Positions 50,040 through 58,483 of a DNA stretch of 64,000 bases are shown piece after piece; within the stretch, counting starts at the first letter, position 1; each line of letters begins with the position of its first letter. The notes beneath the pieces are model-generated. The model saw nothing but the letters and a program-made list of their open reading frames with translations. It was not told the DNA's origin and ran no database searches. The stretch is from positions 1 through 64,000 of the forward strand of contig CALUSI010000003.1 of NCBI GenBank assembly GCA_944323395.1, given 5' to 3'. A program made the translations under genes and the position numbers. This stretch comes from Candidatus Gastranaerophilales bacterium (GTDB taxonomy: Bacteria; Cyanobacteriota; Vampirovibrionia; Gastranaerophilales; Gastranaerophilaceae).

Positions 50040-53000
50040 ATGCCAATAAATACAAAAATAAAAAAAGTTTTAGTAATAGGTTCAGGACCTATAGTTATAG
50101 GGCAGGCTGCAGAATTTGATTATGCGGGGGTTCAGGCTTGTAGAGCATTAAAAGAAGAAAATATTGAAGTGGTTCTTGTAAACTCAAATCCTGCAACAAT
50201 TATGACAGATGAGAATATTGCGGATAAAGTTTATATAGAACCTTTAACGATAGAATCGTTAACTTATATAATAGATAAAGAAAGACCAAACGGGATTATA
50301 GCAACTTTAGGCGGACAAACAGGTTTGAATCTTGCAGTAAGTTTATACGAAGCCGGAATTTTGGAAAAATACAATGTTGAACTTTTAGGTACAAAAATTG
50401 AATCAATAAAAAAAGCAGAAGATAGAGAGCTATTTAAAAATCTTATGCTGGAAATAGGTGAACCCATACCTGAAAGTGACATTGTTTCGAGTTTTGAAGA
50501 AGCAAAGAAATTTGCACAAAAGATAGGTTTCCCAATTATTGTAAGACCTGCGTATACTCTTGGAGGTACCGGGGGCGGTATTGCAAATAACTATGGTGAG
50601 TATGAAGAGATAGTATATACAGGTTTATCTTTAAGTCCTATTTCTCAAGTTCTCGTTGAAAAAAGTATTGCAGGATATAAAGAAATTGAATATGAAGTAA
50701 TTCGAGATGCAAATAATACAAGTATTGCAATATGTAATATGGAAAACATTGACCCTATTGGTATTCATACGGGTGACAGTTTTGTAGTTGCACCAACACA
50801 GACTTTAACTAATAAAGAATGTCAAATGTTAAGAAGTGCAGCATTGAAGATTATCAAAGCATTAAAAATAGAAGGCGGATGTAATGTTCAATTTGCTTTA
50901 GATACCGTAAGTAATCAATATTATGTAATAGAAGTTAACCCAAGAGTAAGCCGTTCATCTGCTCTTGCTTCTAAAGCAACAGGCTATCCTATTGCTAAAA
51001 TAACAACAAAAATAGCAATCGGATATAATCTCCACGAAATACCAAATTCAATTACAAAGAAAACAGTTGCAGCCTTTGAACCTGCAATCGATTATGTTGT
51101 AACTAAAATTCCTAAATGGCCGTTTGATAAATTTAAACACGGCGATAGAATTCTTGGTACAAAAATGAAAGCTACAGGCGAAGTAATGGCTATCGGAAGA
51201 ACATTTGAAAGTTCATTCAAAAAAGCTATAACTTCAATAGAGTCCAAATATACAGGTCTATTAAGAGGTCGTCATATTGAATGTAGCGAAGAAGAACTAA
51301 AAGCACTTTTGCATGTTCAAGATGACAGAAGAATTTTTAGAGTTGCAGAAGCTATAAATCGTGGTATTAGTGTTGATGAAATCAATAAAATAACAAAAAT
51401 AGATAAATGGTTTATATATAAAATAAAAAGTTTGGTTGATTTTGAAAATAGGTTGAAAAGTGAAACTTTAACTCCCGATTTATATTTAGAAGCAAAAGAA
51501 AAAGGCTTTTTAGATGAAGAAATAGCAAAATATACTCAAAATTCATTATCTGATATTGAAAAAATGAGAAAAGAAAATTCTATAAGTGCTTCATTTAAAA
51601 TTGTTGATACTTGTGCGGCTGAATTTAAAGCTTATACGCCATATTATTATTCAACATATAATGAATTTGATGAAAGTAATTCAAATAGTGAAGATAAGAA
51701 AATTTTAATTTTAGGTTCAGGCCCGATAAGAATAGGTCAAGGTATAGAATTTGACTATTGTTCTGTACATGCAGCCTGGGAAGTAAGAAATCATAAATAT
51801 AAGTCATTAATTGTAAATTCAAATCCTGAAACGCTTTCAACAGATTTTGATGTTGCAGATAAATTATATTTTGAACCAATGCATATTGAAAACATAATGA
51901 ATATAATCGAAAAAGAAAATCCTGAAGGTGTAATGGTTCAATTTGGAGGACAAACGGCTATTAATTTGGCTCCAAAACTTCACGCAAGAGGTGTTAAAAT
52001 TTTAGGTACGTCATTAGATTCAATTAATATAGCTGAAGATAGAAAATTATTTGAACAGTTATTGAGAGAATTGAACATTCCGCAACCAAAAGGATTTGCT
52101 ATAAAAAAACAATCTGAAGCGTTGGAAGTTGCAAAAACACTTGGTTATCCTCTTTTGGTAAGGCCATCTTATGTAATCGGCGGAAGAGGCATGCAGGTTG
52201 TTTATAATAAAGATGAACTTATTTCATATATTGAAGGAGCATTGAAATTCTCAGATGAACATCCTATTTTAATAGACCAATACATTGAAGGTACAGAACT
52301 TGAATTAGATGCAATTTCAGATGGTGAAAATGTATTGATTCCAGCAATTACTGAACACATAGAAAGAGCGGGAATACATTCTGGGGACTCTATAGCATTA
52401 TATCCAACAAGAACAATATCTGATGAAGTTATTAAAAACCTGATAGATTATACTGAAAAAATAGCACGAGCACTTAAAGTAAAAGGGCTTATGAATATTC
52501 AATTTGTACTGAAGGATAATATTGCATATATAATTGAGGTAAATCCGCGTGCTTCAAGAACTGTGCCCATTTTAAGTAAAGTTACGGGAATCCCTATGGT
52601 AAAAATTGCAATAGATGCAATAATGGGTAAATCAATTATAGAACAAGGTTATAAGCCCGGATTGGTAGATACTACGAATCTTGTATGTGCAAAAATACCT
52701 ATATTCTCGTTCCAAAAATTAAACAGGATAGACCCGGCTTTGGCTCCTGAAATGAAATCTACGGGTGAAGTCTTAGGTGTTGATACTAATTATGAAAGAG
52801 CTTTGATTAAAGGATTTTTAGCTGCCGGATATAAACTTTCCAAGGAAAGAGGTAATGTATTAATCTCTATTAATGATCATTATAAGAAAAATAGTGTGGA
52901 AGTAGCAAAAACGCTTGTTGATTTGGGTTATAACTTAGTTGCGACAACCGGTACTCATAAATTTTTGAAACTTCATAATATAGAATCAAAAGAGATAGAA

Positions 53001-53276
53001 AAATTTGATATTCAAAAGATTCAAAGAAATATGAAAAATAAAGAACTTTGCTTTATTATAAATACACCTACAACTAATAATAATTCAGCTAGATATGGTA
53101 GTGAAGACAGAGGTTTCTTGATAAGGACAATTGCCGAAATGTATTCAACGCCTTGCTTTACTGTTCTAGATACTGCTAAGGCATATTTGGAAGCATTGAA
53201 ATATTATATGAAGGATGATAAATTGACTTATGACAGTATTGATAAATACAGAAATTCAGAATTAATTTGCCGATAG
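50040..53276 (+). CDS. carB: carbamoyl-phosphate synthase large subunit
   Basis: This 1078-residue subunit makes carbamoyl phosphate from bicarbonate, ATP and ammonia passed from CarA. It has the two ATP-grasp halves of CarB: KKVLVIGSGPIVIGQAAEFDY and later KKILILGSGPIRIGQGIEFDY; PAYTLGGTGGGIA and PSYVIGGRGMQVV; VIEVNPRVSRSSALASKATG and IIEVNPRASRTVPILSKVTG. The C-terminal MGS-like domain (about residue 940 on, NVLISINDHYKKN, TTGTHKFLKLHN) is the usual site of allosteric control by UMP or ornithine. The single operon with pyr genes suggests the pyrimidine pathway is its main customer. Confidence 0.97.
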   Translation: MPINTKIKKVLVIGSGPIVIGQAAEFDYAGVQACRALKEENIEVVLVNSNPATIMTDENIADKVYIEPLTIESLTYIIDKERPNGIIATLGGQTGLNLAVSLYEAGILEKYNVELLGTKIESIKKAEDRELFKNLMLEIGEPIPESDIVSSFEEAKKFAQKIGFPIIVRPAYTLGGTGGGIANNYGEYEEIVYTGLSLSPISQVLVEKSIAGYKEIEYEVIRDANNTSIAICNMENIDPIGIHTGDSFVVAPTQTLTNKECQMLRSAALKIIKALKIEGGCNVQFALDTVSNQYYVIEVNPRVSRSSALASKATGYPIAKITTKIAIGYNLHEIPNSITKKTVAAFEPAIDYVVTKIPKWPFDKFKHGDRILGTKMKATGEVMAIGRTFESSFKKAITSIESKYTGLLRGRHIECSEEELKALLHVQDDRRIFRVAEAINRGISVDEINKITKIDKWFIYKIKSLVDFENRLKSETLTPDLYLEAKEKGFLDEEIAKYTQNSLSDIEKMRKENSISASFKIVDTCAAEFKAYTPYYYSTYNEFDESNSNSEDKKILILGSGPIRIGQGIEFDYCSVHAAWEVRNHKYKSLIVNSNPETLSTDFDVADKLYFEPMHIENIMNIIEKENPEGVMVQFGGQTAINLAPKLHARGVKILGTSLDSINIAEDRKLFEQLLRELNIPQPKGFAIKKQSEALEVAKTLGYPLLVRPSYVIGGRGMQVVYNKDELISYIEGALKFSDEHPILIDQYIEGTELELDAISDGENVLIPAITEHIERAGIHSGDSIALYPTRTISDEVIKNLIDYTEKIARALKVKGLMNIQFVLKDNIAYIIEVNPRASRTVPILSKVTGIPMVKIAIDAIMGKSIIEQGYKPGLVDTTNLVCAKIPIFSFQKLNRIDPALAPEMKSTGEVLGVDTNYERALIKGFLAAGYKLSKERGNVLISINDHYKKNSVEVAKTLVDLGYNLVATTGTHKFLKLHNIESKEIEKFDIQKIQRNMKNKELCFIINTPTTNNNSARYGSEDRGFLIRTIAEMYSTPCFTVLDTAKAYLEALKYYMKDDKLTYDSIDKYRNSELICR

Positions 53277-53285
53277 GAAATATTT

Positions 53286-53426
53286 ATGGACGAAAAAAAT
53301 AAAATACAAAAGAAAAAGAAGAAATTCCAAATAAATATCAAAAATATGGGAATTGATATAGATAAAAATGAATATAGAGAAATTGTTTTATCTAATTCAA
53401 ATCATCCTGAAATATTTAAGAAATAA
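53286..53426 (+). CDS. 46-residue lysine-rich small protein
   Basis: A short frame directly after carB: MDEKNKIQKKKKKFQINIKN, then MGIDIDKNEYREIVLSNSNH and PEIFKK. An AGGAAA ribosome site lies eight bases before its ATG and overlaps the carB stop codon, and an intrinsic terminator follows five bases after its stop. This placement makes it a likely last gene of the pyr operon. It has a strongly basic first half and no known domain. Function is unknown. Confidence 0.5.
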   Translation: MDEKNKIQKKKKKFQINIKNMGIDIDKNEYREIVLSNSNHPEIFKK

Positions 53427-53431
53427 CTATT

Positions 53432-53464
53432 AAGAGGCGAGTTTCAATCGCCTCTTCTTTTTTA
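53432..53464. terminator. terminator of the pyr operon
   Basis: Perfect 9-bp stem AAGAGGCGA/TCGCCTCTT (53432-53440 with 53448-53456), 7-base loop, then CTTTTTTT. The same core is used in the terminator at 58355. It overlaps the end of the convergent transporter gene. Confidence 0.88.
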
Positions 53465-54757
53465 TATGCCACTAAGTATAACATATATTAAAATTACAGG
53501 AATAATAAATTTTAATAAAATATTGAATGAATAGCCAAGAAAGTTTTCACCGATTTCATTTTTCCAAAGTCCTTTTATGCACCAACCTGCAATTAGACAG
53601 ATTAATAAAGTATTAAAAGGGAGTAAAATATTAGAAGTGGTGTAATCTAAAAAATCGAAAAAGTTTTTTCCATTTAGACTAAAATCACTTAAAAGACCAA
53701 AGGAAAGAGTAGAAGGAATAGTTATTATTCCTATAATAATACTTAAAATAAATGTAGCTTTTTGTCTTGAGACGTTGAATTGATTAATAAAAGAAGCAAC
53801 AGCTGTTTCCATAATGCTAATACCTGAAGTTATTGCTGCAAAGAAAAGAAGAATAAAAAATATTAATCCTGTTATAGAAGGGAATGGTAACTTTGCAAAC
53901 ATTTCAGGTAATGAAATAAATACTAAAGTGGCTCCTGCGGATGGGGTTACACCGAAAGAAAAGACAATAGGGAAAATCATAATACCTGCAATAACTGCAA
54001 TTAGTGTGTCAAAAAATATCAAAGTATATGCTGATTTAATAATATTAGTATCTTTTTTCATGTAACTGCCGTAAGTTATTATTGCACCCATTCCAATACT
54101 TAATGTAAAAAGAGCTTGCCCTAAAGCGGTAAGAACCATAGCAGAGTTAAATTGCGAAAAATTAGGTTTAAACATAAAAGTTAAACCTTCTTTTGCTCCT
54201 GGCAGAGTTACGGCATATACAGCCATAATAATTAGCATTAAAGCAAAAAGTGGCATCATTATATTATTAGCTTTTTCTATTCCTTTATTTACACCTCGAA
54301 ATGGAAATATTGATGTCATTAATAGGAAAAGAATAGAAAGAAAGCAAGGTATTGTTACTTGGGAACTGAAAGAAGAAAAATACTGTGCAAAATTGTCTGG
54401 AATTCTATTAGTTAGAAAAATCCATATATAGTTTAAAATCCAGCCACCAACAACAAAATAGAAACAAGGTATTAAAATAACAGTTATTATGCATAACCAG
54501 CCAAACCATTTAAACTTAGGATTTATTTCAGCAAAGGCAGAAACGGTATCTTTTTTATATATTTTACCAATAAATAATTCACACAATAACGGAATAATAC
54601 AAATAAATGCAATTAACAATAAATATGTTAAAAGGAAAATAGCTCCACCATTTTTTCCCATAATATATGGAAAACGCCAGATGTTACCCAACCCTACGGC
54701 GCTTCCAACAGTCGCAATAATAAAACTAATATGAGAACTCCATTGCGCCTTCTCCAT
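53462..54757 (-). CDS. sodium-dependent transporter, NSS (SNF) family
   Basis: This 431-residue protein with about 11 membrane helices belongs to the neurotransmitter:sodium symporter family. The diagnostic first helix is present: SFIIATVGSAVGLGNIWRFPYIMGKNGGA. Other pieces are PCFYFVVGGWILNYIW, ALGQALFTLSIGMGAIITYGSY and ITSGISIMETAVASFI. Bacterial members take up amino acids with Na+; the substrate here is not visible. Start 54757 is chosen for GGAGGAG just before the ATG; the longer frame adds nine residues. A monocistronic gene, convergent with the pyr operon. Confidence 0.92.
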   Translation of the reverse strand: MEKAQWSSHISFIIATVGSAVGLGNIWRFPYIMGKNGGAIFLLTYLLLIAFICIIPLLCELFIGKIYKKDTVSAFAEINPKFKWFGWLCIITVILIPCFYFVVGGWILNYIWIFLTNRIPDNFAQYFSSFSSQVTIPCFLSILFLLMTSIFPFRGVNKGIEKANNIMMPLFALMLIIMAVYAVTLPGAKEGLTFMFKPNFSQFNSAMVLTALGQALFTLSIGMGAIITYGSYMKKDTNIIKSAYTLIFFDTLIAVIAGIMIFPIVFSFGVTPSAGATLVFISLPEMFAKLPFPSITGLIFFILLFFAAITSGISIMETAVASFINQFNVSRQKATFILSIIIGIITIPSTLSFGLLSDFSLNGKNFFDFLDYTTSNILLPFNTLLICLIAGWCIKGLWKNEIGENFLGYSFNILLKFIIPVILIYVILSGI

Positions 54758-54816
54758 AGCTCCTCCAAGCAAGTAACTATCCAAAAAGATAACATATTTT
54801 ATCTTTTTTGTTAAGT

Positions 54817-56370
54817 TTATTTTTGAATAAGGTTATTTTTATCTATGTTTAAAACAAAGTTTTTATTTGTTAAATCAGCAAAATGGTAGTTGCCTTTATA
54901 TATTTCATTATAACTACCGCCCTTTTCTTTAAATGTTTTTAAAGCTTTTTTGTCGCTAACAAGAATAAAGTCTTTATTTTCATTATTCATATTTTCTAAT
55001 TTGTATGTATGTTTGTAATAGTGATTTTCAAGCCATTGATGGAAAGTATGTTTTTCATTATCTTTATTTATTTCTATATCACTTTGTCCAAATTCTATAT
55101 TTTTATTTTGTATAAGGTAGAAGAAAGAAAATAAAACACCAAAATTGGGAACAGTAGGTTCTTCATTTCTATAAACATAAAAAAGTCTTATTTTGTCCCG
55201 CAAGTATGAATGTGCTTTTATATTTTGATTTGAATGTTTCAATGTTTGAATTGAGTTTATAAATGCCGGTAACAAGGAAAAATTTATAATTAGTAGTGAT
55301 ATAAAAACATAATTTTGTATTTTGGGATTTTCTGTTTCAATGAAATTAAATAATAGAATAACAATATTGAATATAAAAAGAGGAATTAAGATTGTATAAA
55401 TATCATTATGATTTAGCCAATATCCTCCGCTATAATGAGTTTTACCTAAAAATATAAGACAATAAGCGAAAACTAGAGTACTTATATTAATGAAAATGGC
55501 CAAAATAACAGATTCTATATTCCTTTTTTTTATATTTAAAATAAGTAAAATAATTAAGATAGCATAATATATTGCAAAGTCGATAAAAAATTTTTTTATA
55601 AAAAGCTTTGTATATTCAATAAAAGAAGATGTTAATATTTCTAAGGCAGTTGTATGACATAAAGTTTTGTAGCTTATGTTATTTTGAAACCCATTATTAT
55701 TGACAAGAATTAGTGTCCCTGTAACTACAGCAAAAAATATCATTGATAATAAATAAGTTTTTTTTGTATTTCTTGATTTTTCAAATAGAGAATGTAACAG
55801 GGCAAGGAAGGTTGTTCCTAATAGTATAAAAAAAGCTATTTCAGAAGAACTGGCTATGATAATAGACAAACATAAAATATGAAATATTTTGTTTTCTTTT
55901 TTTATGTAGAATTTATAGAAATAATAGAAAAATATTAGTAACAATAAAGAAGCAAATGTAAATCTAAAAAATCCGGAATATATTATAAAATCTACAAAAA
56001 ATATCTTTTTTGCAAAGATGAAGAGAAGAAAATAAATAATAGAACAAGATATTATAATAATCTTATTATTTATTTTATTTAATGTTCCTAATTTATAAAA
56101 ACAATATATTATGCCAGTTATTACCGATGCTTTAAAAAATGTACCGAATGATAATGCCCAGTCATTAAAATTAATATTTAAAAGAGAAGGAATATAGTAT
56201 AAAAATAAATTTTGAAACTCCATAATCCAAGTTCCATAGAGGAAATTTTTATAAGGTTTTATTCCATCTTGTATGAAATAGAAAAAAATATCATCAGCAA
56301 CTAAAACTCCATTGCATAAAATAAAACAACTTAAAATAAATATAATTAATAAATAGATTCCTTTTCTCAT
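54817..56370 (-). CDS. polytopic membrane protein, GT-C-like (DUF6056-like)
   Basis: This 517-residue protein has about ten to twelve membrane helices and a soluble C-terminal part. The first extracytoplasmic loop carries VADDIFFYF, like the acidic D-D/E-D motif of GT-C glycosyltransferases that use lipid-linked sugars, followed by NFLYGTWIMEFQNLF. The layout resembles the DUF6056 / GtrC-type group. A cell-surface glycosylation role is therefore likely but unproven. The start at 56370 (MRKGIYLLIIF) is preferred to a TTG 54 bases earlier. A TATAAT ends seven bases before this ATG, without ribosome site, which suggests a leaderless mRNA. Confidence 0.65.
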   Translation of the reverse strand: MRKGIYLLIIFILSCFILCNGVLVADDIFFYFIQDGIKPYKNFLYGTWIMEFQNLFLYYIPSLLNINFNDWALSFGTFFKASVITGIIYCFYKLGTLNKINNKIIIISCSIIYFLLFIFAKKIFFVDFIIYSGFFRFTFASLLLLIFFYYFYKFYIKKENKIFHILCLSIIIASSSEIAFFILLGTTFLALLHSLFEKSRNTKKTYLLSMIFFAVVTGTLILVNNNGFQNNISYKTLCHTTALEILTSSFIEYTKLFIKKFFIDFAIYYAILIILLILNIKKRNIESVILAIFINISTLVFAYCLIFLGKTHYSGGYWLNHNDIYTILIPLFIFNIVILLFNFIETENPKIQNYVFISLLIINFSLLPAFINSIQTLKHSNQNIKAHSYLRDKIRLFYVYRNEEPTVPNFGVLFSFFYLIQNKNIEFGQSDIEINKDNEKHTFHQWLENHYYKHTYKLENMNNENKDFILVSDKKALKTFKEKGGSYNEIYKGNYHFADLTNKNFVLNIDKNNLIQK

Positions 56371-56484
56371 ATATAAAATTATATCGTTGAGTTTGTTTTT
56401 TGTTTTATTGTTACAAACTAGCAAAAAAAATTTTTACATGTATTATATATGCAGGTCTTTATATATTTTATTAGGAGAATGTGT

Positions 56485-58341
56485 ATGAAAATTTCTGCAG
56501 CGAACAATACACCATCATTTGGTAGAGCATTAACAACAAAAGAAACACGGGAGTTTGAAAAATTACAACAAGCAGCAAGAAGGGAGCTTGGTCTTGATAA
56601 AACAACGGCAACAATATTTGATTTTAGTGTTCCGTCATTAAAAAATGACACTGGAATTGGAACAAGTTTTTCTAAAGAAGCTCAAGACTTAGCCGGACTA
56701 TTAAAGGTAATGTGTGGAGTTAATTCTATTCAACTACAACCGCAAGGTGAAATATCGAACTATGTACGTTCACCATATTCAGGTACAGGATTTTCTCTTG
56801 GTATGCATATTATTGATTTAAATAAATTAGGTGAAGATTCTTATGGTAATCTTTTGACAACAGAAGATTTGAATTCTTCATATATGACAAGAGTACCAAA
56901 TCATGATTCTGTAAATTATGATAATGTTTTTGCGCAAGATGGTCAAAAAGCAATGTTGAAAAAAGCGTTTGAACGTTTTGAACAACTTGATGAATCTTCA
57001 CCATTAAAAAAGGAATTCAAAAAATTTGAAAAAGAAAATAGTTATTGGGTTGAACGTGATGCTTTGTATGAAGCAACTGCAGTAGCAAATGGATCTAAAG
57101 ATATAAAAACTTGGAACCATCGAGATCAAAATGTATTTGCTACAAAAGATGGAGATAAAGCAAGGATTGCAGAATTAAAGCAAGTTAGAGATCAAGATGG
57201 AACTAATGTAGTAGATTTTGAAAAATTTGTTCAATTTATAGCAGATAAACAACAAAAAGAATCAAAAGCTAAATTTAATAAGCAAGGTATAAGTATATAT
57301 GGAGATTGCCAGATTGGATTTTCTCAAAAGGATTTTTGGGCGCATAAACCAGCATTCTATCCGAATTATGAATTTGGATGTGATATAGGAGACGGAAAAT
57401 ATTCTTGTTGGTCACCTGCTATTAATTTTGATAAAATTAACGGAGAAGCGGGAGAATTACTTTATAATAAATTTAATTTATTCTTTAAACGATATGATGG
57501 AGTAAGAATAGATGCAGCTTGGCAATTAATAAATCCAATGATTTGTGAACCTTGGCAAAACAGAGGAAAAGATGTTTTTGATTCTAATGGAAATAAATTG
57601 GGGCGTAAACTTGATCATCAGCCTAAAGTTGGTCATAATGGACAGCAAATTATAAAGGATATTGTTCTAAAAGCTGCCGACGAAAATCATGTACCTCATG
57701 ATAGAGTTTTTCTTGAATTGTTGGGTGGAAATTCTTATGATTCTTTAGATGCGGTTAAAAATTTAGGTGCTACTTTAATTCATATTACCAGATATGGTGG
57801 TGATAATTGGGGGCGAGTAAAATATTATGAATCAAAAGGTGATAATAAGTACCAAAACATGAGACCCGGAGATTATACAATTGGACCTGGTACTCACGAC
57901 GATTATAGTTTACTAGAGCAAGTTGAAAACGGAAGAGAACGTGCAGGTTATTTATCAAAAGATTTGCATTTAAATAAGCAAGAATTGGAACATTCTCAAG
58001 AAGCGCTTTCTAAAGCAGTTTTTGCTGAGCTATTTACAACGAAAAATCAATTCGTAACACTTCCTGATATATTTGGTTCAAGAAGAAGAATAAATGTACC
58101 AAATACTACAGATGGGAATTGGTCCTATAGAGCTTCCCAAGACTATGAACGTAAATATTTTGAAAATTTGTCAAAGGGTAAAGGTTTGAATATTGCAGAT
58201 GCTCTAAGTAAAGCAATTAAGGCTAAGCATAATGGTCGACATTCGGCAATTACTGATAAATTAGATTATTTTGCAAATGTATTAAGACAAAATGGTCCAA
58301 TGACAAAAAAAGATGCAGATAGAACAATACTAAATGCATAA
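56485..58341 (+). CDS. divergent GH77 4-alpha-glucanotransferase-like protein with an N-terminal SFG motif
   Basis: This 618-residue protein follows the GH77 (MalQ/amylomaltase) pattern but is very divergent. Shared landmarks: SYWVERDALYEA, ADKQQKESKAKFNKQGISIYGD, DGVRIDAAW with the nucleophile Asp343, RVFLELLG with the acid/base Glu411, and PGTHDDYS with Asp472. So all three catalytic acids are present. The usual GDLPIFV reads GDCQIGF and the PPD loop is replaced. GH77 enzymes transfer maltosyl units between alpha-glucans, so a role in glycogen or maltodextrin use is likely. The N-terminus MKISAANNTPSFGRA carries the short SFG motif. Start 56485 has AGGAG seven bases upstream. Confidence 0.78.
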   Translation: MKISAANNTPSFGRALTTKETREFEKLQQAARRELGLDKTTATIFDFSVPSLKNDTGIGTSFSKEAQDLAGLLKVMCGVNSIQLQPQGEISNYVRSPYSGTGFSLGMHIIDLNKLGEDSYGNLLTTEDLNSSYMTRVPNHDSVNYDNVFAQDGQKAMLKKAFERFEQLDESSPLKKEFKKFEKENSYWVERDALYEATAVANGSKDIKTWNHRDQNVFATKDGDKARIAELKQVRDQDGTNVVDFEKFVQFIADKQQKESKAKFNKQGISIYGDCQIGFSQKDFWAHKPAFYPNYEFGCDIGDGKYSCWSPAINFDKINGEAGELLYNKFNLFFKRYDGVRIDAAWQLINPMICEPWQNRGKDVFDSNGNKLGRKLDHQPKVGHNGQQIIKDIVLKAADENHVPHDRVFLELLGGNSYDSLDAVKNLGATLIHITRYGGDNWGRVKYYESKGDNKYQNMRPGDYTIGPGTHDDYSLLEQVENGRERAGYLSKDLHLNKQELEHSQEALSKAVFAELFTTKNQFVTLPDIFGSRRRINVPNTTDGNWSYRASQDYERKYFENLSKGKGLNIADALSKAIKAKHNGRHSAITDKLDYFANVLRQNGPMTKKDADRTILNA

Positions 58342-58354
58342 AAATTATTAAGAG

Positions 58355-58386
58355 AAAGAGGCGGTTAAAAGTCGCCTCTTTTTTTT
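58355..58386 (+). terminator. intrinsic terminator after the GH77-like gene
   Basis: Perfect 9-bp stem AAAGAGGCG/CGCCTCTTT (58355-58363 with 58373-58381), 9-base loop, then T residues to 58386. Confidence 0.85.
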
Positions 58387-58414
58387 CTTTATATTATCTT
58401 AATACTGAATCCGA

Positions 58415-58445
58415 TTGACTTTCGTTTATCTTTATGGTCTATTAT
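58415..58445 (+). promoter_or_regulatory. possible adhE promoter
   Basis: TTGACT (58415-58420) and TATTAT (58440-58445) at a rather long 19-base spacing. CGAAAGGAAG before the ATG is the ribosome site. I did not find a Rex operator here. Confidence 0.35.
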
Positions 58446-58483
58446 AAATAGAGATTTTAATCACGAAAGGAAGTCCGAACATT

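Noticed and set aside
58387-58483. Rex operator upstream of adhE
   Set aside because: I looked for a TTGTTAA/TTAACAA-type dyad here and found none; a degenerate site cannot be excluded by eye.
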